From: Roseburia zhanii
Lineage (GTDB): Bacteria > Bacillota > Clostridia > Lachnospirales > Lachnospiraceae
DNA length: 64,000 bases
Direction: 5' to 3'
NCBI RefSeq assembly: GCF_014287635.1
Contig: NZ_JACOPH010000007.1
Location: 113,722-177,721, forward strand
The position numbers were made by a program, and so were the translations under genes. The notes below the pieces were generated by a model that was not told the DNA's origin, ran no database searches, and was given only the letters and a program-made list of their open reading frames with translations. Below are positions 42,859 through 51,715 of the stretch, piece after piece. Positions within the stretch are counted from its first letter, which is position 1. Every line of letters starts with the position of its first letter.

Positions 42859-44280
42859 ATGGAGAAAAAGCTGGGGAGTCTGTTCGATGGGATCGGGGGA
42901 TTTCCATTGGCAGCAAAAAGAAATGGCATACGGCCTGTGTGGGCGAGTGAGATAGAAAAGTTTCCCATGGCAGTTACCATGCACCGGTTCACGGAGATGA
43001 AACACATGGGAGACATTACAAAACTGCATGGGGAAAACCTCCCGGTTGTGGATGTGATAGCCGGGGGTTCGCCATGTCAGGACTTATCCATTGCCGGGAG
43101 ACGCGCAGGACTTGCGGGGATGCGTTCCGGTCTCTTTTTAGAGCAGGTACGCATCATAAAAGAAATGCGCAGGCAGGAGGAAAGGAGGAAAAACAGCAGT
43201 GGAAGGAGAACAGATGTCCCTGTTCGACCTCGGTATATGGTCTGGGAAAATGTGCCGGGAGCCTTCTCAAGCGGAGAACCAAAAGGAGCAGATTTTAAGA
43301 GAGTCCTCGAAGAAGTCTGTGGTATATCGGAGGAGTCCGTATCTTTACCTGGACCGCCGGATGGGGCATGGACTCCTGCCGGGATTATTCTGGGACAGGA
43401 ATTCTCTGTTGCTTGGAGGGTACTGGACGCTCAATTTTGGGGAGTCCCCCAGAGACGCCGAAGAATCTTCCTTATCGCAGATTTTGGAGGCCACAGTGCC
43501 GGAGAGATATTATTTGAGTCCGAAAGCGTGTGGAGGCATTATCAGGAGAGCAGGGAACAGAGGAAAAAAGCTGCCGTCGATCTTGGAGGCGGCACTTTTG
43601 ATGCAGGCACAGGAGCCGACATAGTGTGTCTGATGGATCAGGGAGGACAGCGGATGGATGTGTACCGGAACCTTATCGGTACACTTCTGGCACACAGTTC
43701 AAGCACACCGCCCATTATCATGGCGAGCAGTCAGGCAAATGCAGAAATCGGGATCGGATACTGTCCGACCATTACAGCAGCGGCAGGGATGGCAGGCAAT
43801 AACCAGCCGATCCTGTTTGACAATCACGGACCGGACACCCGCTACAGCGGACCGGTGAAAGTGGCACAGACCATTACTTCTGCACTGGGGACGGGAGGCA
43901 ACAATACGCCGCTTGCTGTCCATGGAGAACCCTACTGCATCGCCGGAAATGTCATCAACCGTCAGGATAAAAACGGGGGAAACGGCTGCGGCTATCAGCA
44001 GGGAGTCAGTTATACGCTGACAACAGAGGACAGGCACTGTGTGGCATACACGGATGACCTGCAGAGAAAAAAGCGTGTGAGGAAACTCATACCGCTTGAG
44101 TGTGAAAGACTTATGGGATTCCCGGACCACTGGACGGACATTCCGGGAGCAAGTGACAGTGTCCGGTACCGGGCATTGGGAAACAGCGTGGCAGTGCCGT
44201 GTGTGGAATATATCCTCTGTGGCATTGCTTATTTTTTAGAAAGACAGGAGGGAGAACGGGATGTACATATACCCGGATAA
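42859..44280 (+). CDS. DNA (cytosine-5)-methyltransferase
   Basis: A 473-residue protein with motif I (SLFDGIGGFPLAAKR), motif IV with the catalytic Cys73 in GGSPCQDLS, motif VI ENV at residues 130-132, motif VIII (DAQFWGVPQRRRRIFLIADF), a target-recognition region with GYCPTITAAAGMAGNN and YTLTTEDRHCVAY, and motifs IX/X (ECERLMGFPDHW, RYRALGNSVAVPCVEYI). It is of the phage and element type, without a cognate restriction enzyme. Another gene of 136 residues lies inside it in a different frame (43214-43624). The gene sits between VirB6-like and VirB3-like genes. Confidence 0.93.
   Translation: MEKKLGSLFDGIGGFPLAAKRNGIRPVWASEIEKFPMAVTMHRFTEMKHMGDITKLHGENLPVVDVIAGGSPCQDLSIAGRRAGLAGMRSGLFLEQVRIIKEMRRQEERRKNSSGRRTDVPVRPRYMVWENVPGAFSSGEPKGADFKRVLEEVCGISEESVSLPGPPDGAWTPAGIILGQEFSVAWRVLDAQFWGVPQRRRRIFLIADFGGHSAGEILFESESVWRHYQESREQRKKAAVDLGGGTFDAGTGADIVCLMDQGGQRMDVYRNLIGTLLAHSSSTPPIIMASSQANAEIGIGYCPTITAAAGMAGNNQPILFDNHGPDTRYSGPVKVAQTITSALGTGGNNTPLAVHGEPYCIAGNVINRQDKNGGNGCGYQQGVSYTLTTEDRHCVAYTDDLQRKKRVRKLIPLECERLMGFPDHWTDIPGASDSVRYRALGNSVAVPCVEYILCGIAYFLERQEGERDVHIPG
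43214..43624 (+). CDS. 136-residue protein dual-coded inside the m5C methyltransferase gene
   Basis: Frame +1 relative to the methylase. ATG 43214 follows AAGGAG at 43203-43208, an ideal ribosome site that the methylase frame does not need. The product begins MSLFDLGIWSGKMCREPSQ. Its C-terminal half reads YWTLNFGESPRDAEESSLSQ and YYLSPKACGGIIRRAGNRGK, which I recognise as a recurrent small protein next to or within phage cytosine methylases. The stretch encodes motif VIII of the methylase at the same time. Function is unknown; it may modulate the methylase. Confidence 0.65.
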   Translation: MSLFDLGIWSGKMCREPSQAENQKEQILRESSKKSVVYRRSPYLYLDRRMGHGLLPGLFWDRNSLLLGGYWTLNFGESPRDAEESSLSQILEATVPERYYLSPKACGGIIRRAGNRGKKLPSILEAALLMQAQEPT

Positions 44281-44539
44281 TCTGAAATCGAAAGCGAGCA
44301 TGTGGCTGTGGGAGCTAAAAGACCTTGCAGTGACAGGAATCATCGTACTGATATCCGTGTTTGCATTTGCCTATGCAAAACTGTGGTTCCCGATGGTGAT
44401 AGCAGGTGTATACGCATTTTTAACGATACAGGTGGAGGATACCACCATCTTAAAATTTATCCGCTATGCATGTGCGTATTTTTTGGTGGAACAGCAGCAT
44501 TATGAATGGAGGTATACCGCAAATGAAACGGAAGAATGA
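44261..44539 (+). CDS. PrgI/VirB3-like membrane protein
   Basis: A 92-residue protein with two close membrane helices (AVTGIIVLISVFAFAYAKLW, FPMVIAGVYAFLTI). It overlaps the methylase gene by 20 bases and is followed by a VirB4-associated gene. Small two-helix proteins just before VirB4 are VirB3/PrgI/TcpE-like. Confidence 0.75.
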   Translation: MYIYPDNLKSKASMWLWELKDLAVTGIIVLISVFAFAYAKLWFPMVIAGVYAFLTIQVEDTTILKFIRYACAYFLVEQQHYEWRYTANETEE

Positions 44540-45095
44540 ACAGTCCACAAGGGAGCTGATGGGGACAAAAGAACTGTCGGATTACAGCATCCGCACCTAC
44601 CGGAAGGACGAGCTGGTCTATTTTCTGATCCAGCCGAGCAACCTGTCCGTGTTGTCGGAGGAGAGCCTTTCCGCAAGAATCTATGGGCTCATGACGGTCT
44701 TAAAAGGCATCACGGAAATTGAGATGATGTGTTTAAATTCCCGTGAAAACTTTGAGGACAATAAAAGATATTTAAAGAACCGCGCGGAGGAAGAAACCAA
44801 CCCGACTGTGCGGAAACTGCTGGAACTGGATGCAGGACACCTTGACCGGATGCAGGTGCAGATGGCAACGGCGAGGGAGTTTTTACTGATTATCCGGCTG
44901 AGAAACCAGAAGGAGAATGAGGTGTTCGCTTACTTAAACCGTATCGAAAAAATGCTGGTGGAACAGGGATTTACATCCAAAAGAGCGGATGAGGAGGACA
45001 TGAAGAGGATACTGGCTGTTTACTTTGAACAGAATGTCACAACGGAAAAATTTGAAGAATTTGATGGAGAGAGGTGGATCATTTTAAATGAATAA
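44523..45095 (+). CDS. Conjugation protein next to VirB4
   Basis: A 190-residue soluble protein from ATG 44523, overlapping the previous gene by 17 bases and the next by 8. The first half (DYSIRTYRKDELVYFLIQPS, LSARIYGLMTVLKGITEIEM) resembles the N-terminal domain that in other systems is part of VirB4. The rest is helical. It may be a split-off VirB4 N-terminal partner; this is inference. Confidence 0.6.
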   Translation: MKRKNEQSTRELMGTKELSDYSIRTYRKDELVYFLIQPSNLSVLSEESLSARIYGLMTVLKGITEIEMMCLNSRENFEDNKRYLKNRAEEETNPTVRKLLELDAGHLDRMQVQMATAREFLLIIRLRNQKENEVFAYLNRIEKMLVEQGFTSKRADEEDMKRILAVYFEQNVTTEKFEEFDGERWIILNE

Positions 45096-46923
45096 CAACA
45101 GAAAGAAAAAAACACAGACACAGACACCGGGGGAAGAGAGGCTTAAGAGTTTCCTTGATATGATCGCACCGTCCGTCATCCAGTTTTACACGGATCATTA
45201 TATCTGCGGGAATACGTTCCGCAGTGTCTGGGCACTCAGGGAATATCCGACTGCAACGGATGAGCAGGCAATCCTGTGCCATCTTGGGGAAAAGGATGGC
45301 GTGACACTGCGTATCTATACCAGACAGGTCACACCGGCAGAGGAGAAAAAAATCATCAGCAATGCGGCAAACAAGAACCGCATGAAACAGGGAAATACAG
45401 AAAATTTACAGGAGACAGTCACGGCAGCGAGCAACCTGCAGGATGTGACCAACATCATTGCGACCATGCACCGCAACAGGGAGCCGTTGCTGCATACGGC
45501 TGTGTATCTGGAGTTATCCGCAGCGGACATGGATAAGTTGAAGCTGTTGCAGACCGAAGTGTTGACAGAACTCATCCGTTCCAAACTGAACGTGGATAAG
45601 CTGCTGCTGCGCCAGAAGCAGGGGTTCCTATGTGTGCATCCGGCTGGCAGGAATGTCTTTCTGGAACAGTTTGAACGTGCGCTTCCGGCTTCGAGTGTGG
45701 CGAACCTGTTCCCGTTCAACTACTCCGGCAAGACCGATAAGAACGGATTTTATATCGGGAGGGATAAGTTTGGAAGCAATGTCATTGTAGATTTCAACCA
45801 GAGAGCGGATGACAAGACCAATGCCAATATCCTCATCCTTGGAAACTCCGGGCAGGGAAAATCCTACCTGTTAAAACTGATACAGACCATCCTGCGTGAG
45901 TCCGGGATGAAAGTCATCTGCCTGGACCCGGAGCATGAATATGTTGACCTGACCGGAAATCTGGGAGGCTGTTTTGTGGATCTGATGAGCGGGGAGTATA
46001 TCATCAATGTGTTAGAACCCAAAACATGGGATGAAAACGGCAGCCCGGAGGATACGGAGGCACCCTATGCGTTCCGCTGTTCCTCAAAATTAAGCCAGCA
46101 TATCTCCTTCTTAAAAGACTTTTTCCGAAGCTATAAGAATTTTACGGACAGCCAGCTTGACACGATAGAAATCATGTTGGCGAAACTTTATGAGAAGTGG
46201 AACATAGGGGATGATACGGACTTTGGCAGGCTTACGCCAAAGGATTACCCGGTCCTGTCTGACCTTTACGATCTGATGGAAGAGGAATATAAGCATTACG
46301 ATGCGAAGAAGAAACAACTGTATACCGCAGAGCTTCTGCAGGAAATCTGTCTTGGACTTCACTCCATGTGTAAGGGAGCGGAGTCCAAATTTTTTAACGG
46401 ACATACGAATATCACAGACAGCAGTTTTCTGACTTTCGGTGTCAAGGGACTGCTTCAGGCGAGCAAAAATGTGAAGGATGCCATGCTGTTTAATGTGCTT
46501 TCCTACATGTCTAATGAACTTCTGACCAACGGGCATACGGCAGCCTGCATCGATGAGTTTTATCTGTTCCTTACCAACCTGACCGCCGTGGAATATATCC
46601 GCAACTTTATGAAACGTGTGCGTAAAAAGGACAGTGCCGTCATCCTTGCCAGCCAGAATCTGGAGGACTTCAATATCGATGGAATCCGGGAGTACACGAA
46701 ACCGCTGTTTTCCATCCCAACCCATGTATTCCTGTTCAATGCGGGAAACATCGATTCCAGATTTTATATCGACACCCTGCAGCTTGAGCAGAGCGAATAC
46801 AACCTGATCCGCTATCCGCAGAGGGGCGTGTGCCTTTATAAATGCGGCAATGAACGATACAACCTTATGGTACATGCACCGGAGTACAAGGAGAAACTGT
46901 TCGGAAGTGCCGGAGGACGGTAA
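45088..46923 (+). CDS. VirB4/TraE-family type IV secretion ATPase
   Basis: A 611-residue ATPase with Walker A GNSGQGKS (residues 252-259), Walker B CIDEFYLFL (Asp489) and the later ILASQNLEDFN motif of the HerA/FtsK-like group. The N-terminal 240 residues form the VirB4-type docking domain. It powers assembly of, or transport through, the conjugation channel. Overlap with the upstream gene suggests coupling. Confidence 0.93.
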   Translation: MNNNRKKKTQTQTPGEERLKSFLDMIAPSVIQFYTDHYICGNTFRSVWALREYPTATDEQAILCHLGEKDGVTLRIYTRQVTPAEEKKIISNAANKNRMKQGNTENLQETVTAASNLQDVTNIIATMHRNREPLLHTAVYLELSAADMDKLKLLQTEVLTELIRSKLNVDKLLLRQKQGFLCVHPAGRNVFLEQFERALPASSVANLFPFNYSGKTDKNGFYIGRDKFGSNVIVDFNQRADDKTNANILILGNSGQGKSYLLKLIQTILRESGMKVICLDPEHEYVDLTGNLGGCFVDLMSGEYIINVLEPKTWDENGSPEDTEAPYAFRCSSKLSQHISFLKDFFRSYKNFTDSQLDTIEIMLAKLYEKWNIGDDTDFGRLTPKDYPVLSDLYDLMEEEYKHYDAKKKQLYTAELLQEICLGLHSMCKGAESKFFNGHTNITDSSFLTFGVKGLLQASKNVKDAMLFNVLSYMSNELLTNGHTAACIDEFYLFLTNLTAVEYIRNFMKRVRKKDSAVILASQNLEDFNIDGIREYTKPLFSIPTHVFLFNAGNIDSRFYIDTLQLEQSEYNLIRYPQRGVCLYKCGNERYNLMVHAPEYKEKLFGSAGGR

Positions 46924-46955
46924 GACAGGGATGAAGGAAGGAGGGATGCCAGACT

Positions 46956-47975
46956 ATGGACATGAGGGAGCAGAAATTCGGCATTGAGATCGAGATGACA
47001 GGCATTACCAGACAGCGTGCTGCGGAGGTCATGGCAGCCTATTTTTCCTCTGCGGCCAGCTATGACGGCGGAAGCTATGAAGTGTACAGTGTCAGGGATG
47101 CGGCAGGCCGCAGATGGAAAGTCATGTATGATTCCAGCATTGAGGCGCAGAAAAAGGGCGGCGGTTATGCGGGGAGTGAGTACAAGGTAGAATTTGTTTC
47201 CCCTATCTGTGAATACGCGGATATCCCTGTCATACAGGAACTCATCCGGCAGCTCCGGCATGCAGGTGCAGTGGCAGGAAAGAATACAGGCATCCATGTG
47301 CATATCAATGCGGCACCCCATGATGCAAGGACACTGCGGAACATCACCAACATCATGTACAGCAAGGAAGATTTGATCTATAAGGCACTTCAGGTAGATG
47401 TAGAGAGGGAGCACCGCTACTGCCAGAAGGTGGAAGAGGACTTTTTGCAGGAACTGAACCGGAAGAAACCAAAGAGTCTGGAGGAAGTGAGCAGGATCTG
47501 GTACAAGGGGGGTGATGGAAGGCACAGGCATTACCATGAAAGCCGTTACCACTGCCTGAATCTGCACAGCGTGTTCCAGAAAGGTACGATTGAGTTCCGG
47601 CTGTTTAACTCAACCACCCATGCAGGAAAAATAAAGGCATATATCCAGCTCTGCCTTGCCATTTCTGCGCAGGCATTGAACCAGAAATGTGCCAGCCGCA
47701 TCAAGACTGCCAGCACCAACGAAAAATATACATTCCGTACCTGGCTGTTAAGGCTGGGAATGATCGGGGATGAATTTAAGACGGCGCGGAAGTTTCTTCT
47801 GGAAAATCTGGAGGGCGGCATTGCATGGAAAGACCCGGAACAGGCAGTGCGGCAGAAGGAAAGACTGAGTGCGATGAAAGAAAAGAAAGAACTGGAAACC
47901 GGACATGCACAGCAGGCAGACAGCATGGAAGAAGAGGTGCCGGAGGATGCACAGGGAATGAACATGACCATGTAA
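46956..47975 (+). CDS. Amidoligase-family enzyme (glutamine-synthetase-like fold)
   Basis: A 339-residue protein with the amidoligase features: FGIEIEMTG near the start (metal-binding Glu pair), EYKVEFVSPIC, NTGIHVHINA and GTIEFRLFNSTTHAGKI. The family forms amide bonds with ATP, for example adding amino acids to peptides or proteins. The C-terminal 60 residues are charged and end QGMNMTM, the shared Met-rich tail. The next gene encodes a gamma-glutamylcyclotransferase, a partner noted in published analyses of amidoligases. The substrate in this element is unknown. Confidence 0.85.
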   Translation: MDMREQKFGIEIEMTGITRQRAAEVMAAYFSSAASYDGGSYEVYSVRDAAGRRWKVMYDSSIEAQKKGGGYAGSEYKVEFVSPICEYADIPVIQELIRQLRHAGAVAGKNTGIHVHINAAPHDARTLRNITNIMYSKEDLIYKALQVDVEREHRYCQKVEEDFLQELNRKKPKSLEEVSRIWYKGGDGRHRHYHESRYHCLNLHSVFQKGTIEFRLFNSTTHAGKIKAYIQLCLAISAQALNQKCASRIKTASTNEKYTFRTWLLRLGMIGDEFKTARKFLLENLEGGIAWKDPEQAVRQKERLSAMKEKKELETGHAQQADSMEEEVPEDAQGMNMTM

Positions 47976-48005
47976 AAACAAAACGCAGAGAAAGGAAACA
48001 AGAAT

Positions 48006-48515
48006 ATGAACATGACAGGAAGAAGATATATTGCATATGGCTCGAACTTAAACCGGGGGCAGATGGCACTGCGCTGCCCCGATGCAAAGGTGGTAGGAAC
48101 CGGGGAAATCAAGGACTATGAGCTGTTGTTCCGTGGAAACAGAAACGGGGCGGTAGCCACGGTGGAGCCGAAAAAAGGGGAGAGTGTGCCGGTGTTGATC
48201 TGGGAGATCAGTCCGAGAGATGAGTTTAACCTGGACCGTTATGAGGGATATCCGAGACTGTATGGAAAAGAAATGCTGGAAGTGGAGATGGATGGAAAAC
48301 GGGAGAAAATGATGGCATATACCATGACGGATGGGTATGCCATGGGAGTCCCTTCGGAACATTACCTTGCTACCATCCGCACCGGATATCAGGAGGCAGG
48401 ATTTGATGAGGATGTTCTGATGGCAGGTGTTGAAAAGAGCAGGGAGCGCATGAAACAGGAGATGGAAGCAGAGAGAATGGAGGAAGCACCATGGAGCCAG
48501 CAACTGCCGCTCTGA
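48006..48515 (+). CDS. Gamma-glutamylcyclotransferase (GGCT/AIG2-like)
   Basis: A 169-residue protein with the YIAYGSNL start that binds the gamma-glutamyl group, and the likely catalytic Glu in DRYEGYPRLY. It would release gamma-glutamyl groups as 5-oxoproline, so it may remove or trim a tag made by the amidoligase upstream. The C-terminus is acidic and ends SQQLPL. The next gene overlaps by 25 bases. Confidence 0.85.
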   Translation: MNMTGRRYIAYGSNLNRGQMALRCPDAKVVGTGEIKDYELLFRGNRNGAVATVEPKKGESVPVLIWEISPRDEFNLDRYEGYPRLYGKEMLEVEMDGKREKMMAYTMTDGYAMGVPSEHYLATIRTGYQEAGFDEDVLMAGVEKSRERMKQEMEAERMEEAPWSQQLPL

Positions 48516-49576
48516 TCGCAAGGGCAGCCATAGCAGCCGGGACCAATAAAAAAGTGTGGACAGGGATTGCCTCTGTACTGGCAGCCCTGTGCCTTCCGGT
48601 CATCCTTGCCGTCATGTGCTACATCAGCATTGCCTCCGGCGGAACAGAACATAACCGGGCGGCAGTGCATCTGGCATTCGATGGAGGGGAAATGCCGGAT
48701 GGAATGCCTGCAGATTATCAGGCTTATGTCCGCCAGATGCAGGAAAGTTTTGCAGAGCTGGATGCCATATTAGATGACATCGATGGCATGACAGAAGGGG
48801 AACTGTGCGACAGGTATCTGGTCAAATCCGTTTTTTATTCTCTGTATTTCGGCGCAGACCGGGTACGGCTTGAGACGGATGATTATAAAAAATTCGCAGA
48901 CTGTTTTGTGGATTATGAGGAACGGATACAAAACATAGAGCAGGAGGACGGGACCGTCACGCTGGAAAAATATACCGTGGCAGTTGCCATTGGGGATAAG
49001 ACAAAAATCTTCCAAAAACTTGCATCTGACTATGGAGTTACCGCAACTTATGAACAACAGTCCAATGCAGTCAATGTGTGGTATGTGGCAAAGTATGACA
49101 CAGTGGCCCCGACAGAGGGGGATGAATTTTCCGACTGGGGCGGCTGGAACGTGGCAGGAGATATCCCTGTGTATGATCTGCCGGCCAACGGGAATGGAAG
49201 TGATATCGTACAGCTTGCATTATCAAGACTGGGGCATCCGTACTCGCAGGCACTCCGCGGAACCGGGAATTATGTCGACTGCAGTTACCTGACGCTGTGG
49301 TGCTACAGACAGATAGGAATCTCCCTGCCGGGAACGGCGGCAGAGCAGGGAAGATATATGGTGGAGCATAACCTGACGGTTGCAAAGGAATCACTGCAGC
49401 CGGGGGACCTTGTGTTCTGGAGCCACAAACCAAACGGAAGATACATGAACATCACGCATGTGGGCATCTATGCCGGAGACGGCATGGTCGTGGATGCGTC
49501 CTATTCCAAAGGGAAGGTGGTGTACCGTCCCCTGTTTGATAACGATAAGCAGGTACTGTATGGCAGGCCGCAGTAA
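48491..49576 (+). CDS. NlpC/P60 cell-wall hydrolase, membrane anchored
   Basis: A 361-residue protein with a membrane helix (residues 27-48), a middle alpha/beta region and a C-terminal NlpC/P60 domain. The catalytic Cys264 is in YVDCSYLTLW and the His is in NITHVGIY. It starts at ATG 48491 inside the previous gene. VirB1-like hydrolases of this kind open the peptidoglycan for the channel in Gram-positive systems. Confidence 0.9.
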   Translation: MEPATAALIARAAIAAGTNKKVWTGIASVLAALCLPVILAVMCYISIASGGTEHNRAAVHLAFDGGEMPDGMPADYQAYVRQMQESFAELDAILDDIDGMTEGELCDRYLVKSVFYSLYFGADRVRLETDDYKKFADCFVDYEERIQNIEQEDGTVTLEKYTVAVAIGDKTKIFQKLASDYGVTATYEQQSNAVNVWYVAKYDTVAPTEGDEFSDWGGWNVAGDIPVYDLPANGNGSDIVQLALSRLGHPYSQALRGTGNYVDCSYLTLWCYRQIGISLPGTAAEQGRYMVEHNLTVAKESLQPGDLVFWSHKPNGRYMNITHVGIYAGDGMVVDASYSKGKVVYRPLFDNDKQVLYGRPQ

Positions 49577-49636
49577 ATTTTTTGATGCCGCAGGCATCTG
49601 TTTTCCGCCAGAAAATGGAAATGAAGGAGGAGCGAT

Positions 49637-49990
49637 ATGGCAGAAAAAGAAATAAAAATCACATTTGCCGGGGAGAAACTGGAGGCATTAAGTTTCTTTC
49701 TGGCAGAGCAGGGAGGAAAAACCGTGGAGGAGCTGTTGAAGAGCCATCTCGATAAATCTTATGAGAAAAATGTTCCTGCACAGGTCAGAAAATTTGTGGA
49801 GAGCAGAATGGAAACTCCACAGGAGACAGCAAATCAGGAGGAGGAATCCCAGAGAACGGGAGGCACAAGACAGCAGAGAGCATCCGGCAGACGGAGCAGG
49901 GAGACACAGAATCAGGAAGAGCAGCCGAGAGAGCCGGTGCCGGAAACTGTGGAAGAGACAGCAGAAAATACGATGAGCATGGGAATGTGA
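49637..49990 (+). CDS. DUF6103-like small protein (copy 1) with Met-rich tail
   Basis: A 117-residue protein. Residues 1-55 share the pattern KLEALSFFLAEQG ... LLKSHLDKSYEKNVPAQVRKF with the gene at 50725. I recall this as DUF6103. The rest is disordered and charged and ends ENTMSMGM, the shared tail. It may bind nucleic acid or another element protein. Confidence 0.65.
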   Translation: MAEKEIKITFAGEKLEALSFFLAEQGGKTVEELLKSHLDKSYEKNVPAQVRKFVESRMETPQETANQEEESQRTGGTRQQRASGRRSRETQNQEEQPREPVPETVEETAENTMSMGM

Positions 49991-49999
49991 GGCGGATCA

Positions 50000-50671
50000 G
50001 TGAACGGATATGAAGAGAAAATAAAAGACCGTCTGTTTCTGGAAGTGTGCAATGCGGCAGGCAGAGAGGAATGGGACGGACTGGCGCATCAGCAGAAGGA
50101 AAACCTCATGCTGGTATGCCGTCTCAGCGGGTATGACGAAAAGTTTCAGAGGGACTGCGGACTTGTCACCAGAGAGCAGATGGAGCATTGGGGGATAGAA
50201 GAAGAGGTGCTTTTTCAGGATGCATGGGCAAATATGTTTGCAAAACGTCCGCCGGTCCTTATGGACTTTGAGGATGCCTACGGGCATAACTATGACCAGA
50301 ATATCCTTGCGATGGAGAAAAAAACGGAGAGAATCTGGAGGACGGATGCCGACTTTTATGTCCTTACCAACAACATGGATCATGGGGCGGTGTACATGAT
50401 GGACGAGGCAACGCTGCAGAAATCAGCAGAAAAGCTGGATGGAAATCTGATCGTCCTTCCGGCATCCATCCACGATGTGTATCTTATGGTGGAGAGGGAA
50501 GGTCTGGACATGGAACGGCTGAGGGATGGGGTATATGGAGCAAACAGGGCGTTCCCGGAGACAGACTATCTGTCCGATGAGATTTACCGATATGACAGGG
50601 ATACGCACAGGCTGTCTGTCATACCGGGGAGCGTGCAGGAAGAGCAGGCAGGAATGGTGCTGTATCAATAG
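50000..50671 (+). CDS. DUF5688-like protein
   Basis: A 223-residue protein starting at GTG 50000 behind GTGAGGCGGA. The C-terminal part reads DFYVLTNNMDHGAVYMMDEA and LIVLPASIHDVYLM, which fits DUF5688, common in Firmicute conjugative elements. No catalytic motif is visible. It sits between the two DUF6103-like copies. Confidence 0.7.
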   Translation: MNGYEEKIKDRLFLEVCNAAGREEWDGLAHQQKENLMLVCRLSGYDEKFQRDCGLVTREQMEHWGIEEEVLFQDAWANMFAKRPPVLMDFEDAYGHNYDQNILAMEKKTERIWRTDADFYVLTNNMDHGAVYMMDEATLQKSAEKLDGNLIVLPASIHDVYLMVEREGLDMERLRDGVYGANRAFPETDYLSDEIYRYDRDTHRLSVIPGSVQEEQAGMVLYQ

Positions 50672-50724
50672 TGTGTTTTTCTGAAAATAATTTCAACTGA
50701 GAGTTTAAATTTGGAGGTAAAGTG

Positions 50725-50979
50725 ATGAAACAGGCAGTCGTTACGATCAAATATGATGAGGAAAAGTTAAATGCTGTGAAACAGTATATGGGAAAAAAGG
50801 ACGCAGATTTTGATGCGGAGCTGAAGGAAGTCCTTGGGAAAATGTATGAGAAATATGTGCCGCAGGCGGTCCGTGAGTACATTGAAAGCAGAGGGGATGT
50901 GCCGCCTGCAATCAAAAAGGCAAACCGCCAGCAGGGCAAAAACAGTGTGGCATCCGGCAGTGCTGCGGAGAATGAGTAG
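50725..50979 (+). CDS. DUF6103-like small protein (copy 2)
   Basis: An 84-residue protein from ATG 50725 (GGAGG 50713-50717). It shares KLNAVKQYMG, VLGKMYEKYVPQAVREYIES with copy 1 at 49637, but lacks the Met-rich tail and ends AAENE. The two copies probably come from a duplication. Confidence 0.65.
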   Translation: MKQAVVTIKYDEEKLNAVKQYMGKKDADFDAELKEVLGKMYEKYVPQAVREYIESRGDVPPAIKKANRQQGKNSVASGSAAENE

Positions 50980-50993
50980 GGAACGGAGGAAGC

Positions 50994-51356
50994 ATGGACA
51001 AGATAAAGATTCTGAAAGTAGAGCCGGGGGAACCTCCCTGTGTGAAAGAGATTGCGAATGACTTTAAGGCAAGTCAGGCAGAGGTGGAGGGGGACATTGA
51101 GTGCGTTGGTTTTGGAGATGGATGTGTGGCAGTAATCAACGCTGAAGGGAAACTAAATGGAATGCAGCCGAACCGCAGGAATGGTGCTGACATCATCTGC
51201 GGTCCATTTTTTATCTGTGGGGATACCCCGGACGGTGATTTCATTTCCCTGACAGAGCAGCAGATCGAGGAATATACCAGACGATTTGGAGGGATTGAGC
51301 AGTTTACAGGGCAGGAGCCGGAACTGGAGCCGCATATGACCATCCTCGCTTTTTGA
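50994..51356 (+). CDS. DUF3846-like protein
   Basis: A 120-residue protein with KILKVEPGEPPCVKEIANDF at the start, then DGCVAVINAEGKLNGMQPNR and DIICGPFFICGDTPDGDFIS, the DUF3846 pattern. These proteins are frequent in conjugative elements and phages; function unknown. It is the last gene before a 502-base gap. Confidence 0.8.
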   Translation: MDKIKILKVEPGEPPCVKEIANDFKASQAEVEGDIECVGFGDGCVAVINAEGKLNGMQPNRRNGADIICGPFFICGDTPDGDFISLTEQQIEEYTRRFGGIEQFTGQEPELEPHMTILAF

Positions 51357-51462
51357 GAAAGTGGCAGGACAATGGAAAGGAAACGGAACAGACACCGCCG
51401 TGTGAGCCTGCGTGTGGCAACGTGTGCCGTTATTCTGCAAAACTGGATAAAGTAACCGACTA

Positions 51463-51715
51463 GGCAGTATTCTGCCCTGTGTGAGCCAATTTGGAGGAAT
51501 TAACAGAAAACCCGGAGTGCGGAGGCATATAAGACTCCGAAAATGGGGATGAAAGGGGGCTGTAAAACAGGGTCGAAAATAGTGCAGGTTAAAGGGGTTA
51601 TGCCGCAAAAGAGCGGCTTAACCCGTCAGACGCCCACCGGCAGAGCCGTTGGGCAGTTCTAAGCATGGCATAACTTTTTGGGAAGCTTCGGAAAGGTTAT
51701 GCCATTTTTATTTTT
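51463..51715 (+). ncRNA. Candidate structured RNA / switch with terminator
   Basis: Within the 502-base gap 51357-51858 there are five hairpins in a row. They are GGCAG-TATT-CTGCC (51463-51476), CGGAG/CTCCG (51520-51539), GGGTTATGCCGC/GCGGCTTAACCC (51595-51624), GCCCA-CGGC/GCCG-TGGGC (51632-51654), and a terminator GGCATAAC (51667-51674)/GTTATGCC (51696-51703) with a T-rich tail. GTTATGCC at 51597-51604 can also pair with 51667-51674, which would prevent the terminator. This is the geometry of an attenuator or riboswitch in front of the methylase gene at 51859. The stretch from 51357 to 51462 shows no clear structure. Confidence 0.5.
51667..51715 (+). terminator. Rho-independent terminator upstream of the short methylase gene
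   Basis: GGCATAAC/GTTATGCC stem with extra inner pairs, then ATTTTTATTTTT. It lies inside the candidate switch RNA. Confidence 0.7.

Noticed and set aside
12948..51703. The same word pair GGCATAAC/GTTATGCC in the hairpins at 12948 and 51667
   Set aside because: Flanking and loop sequences are unrelated, so an 8-base match in two terminators is probably chance; not treated as an element end repeat.
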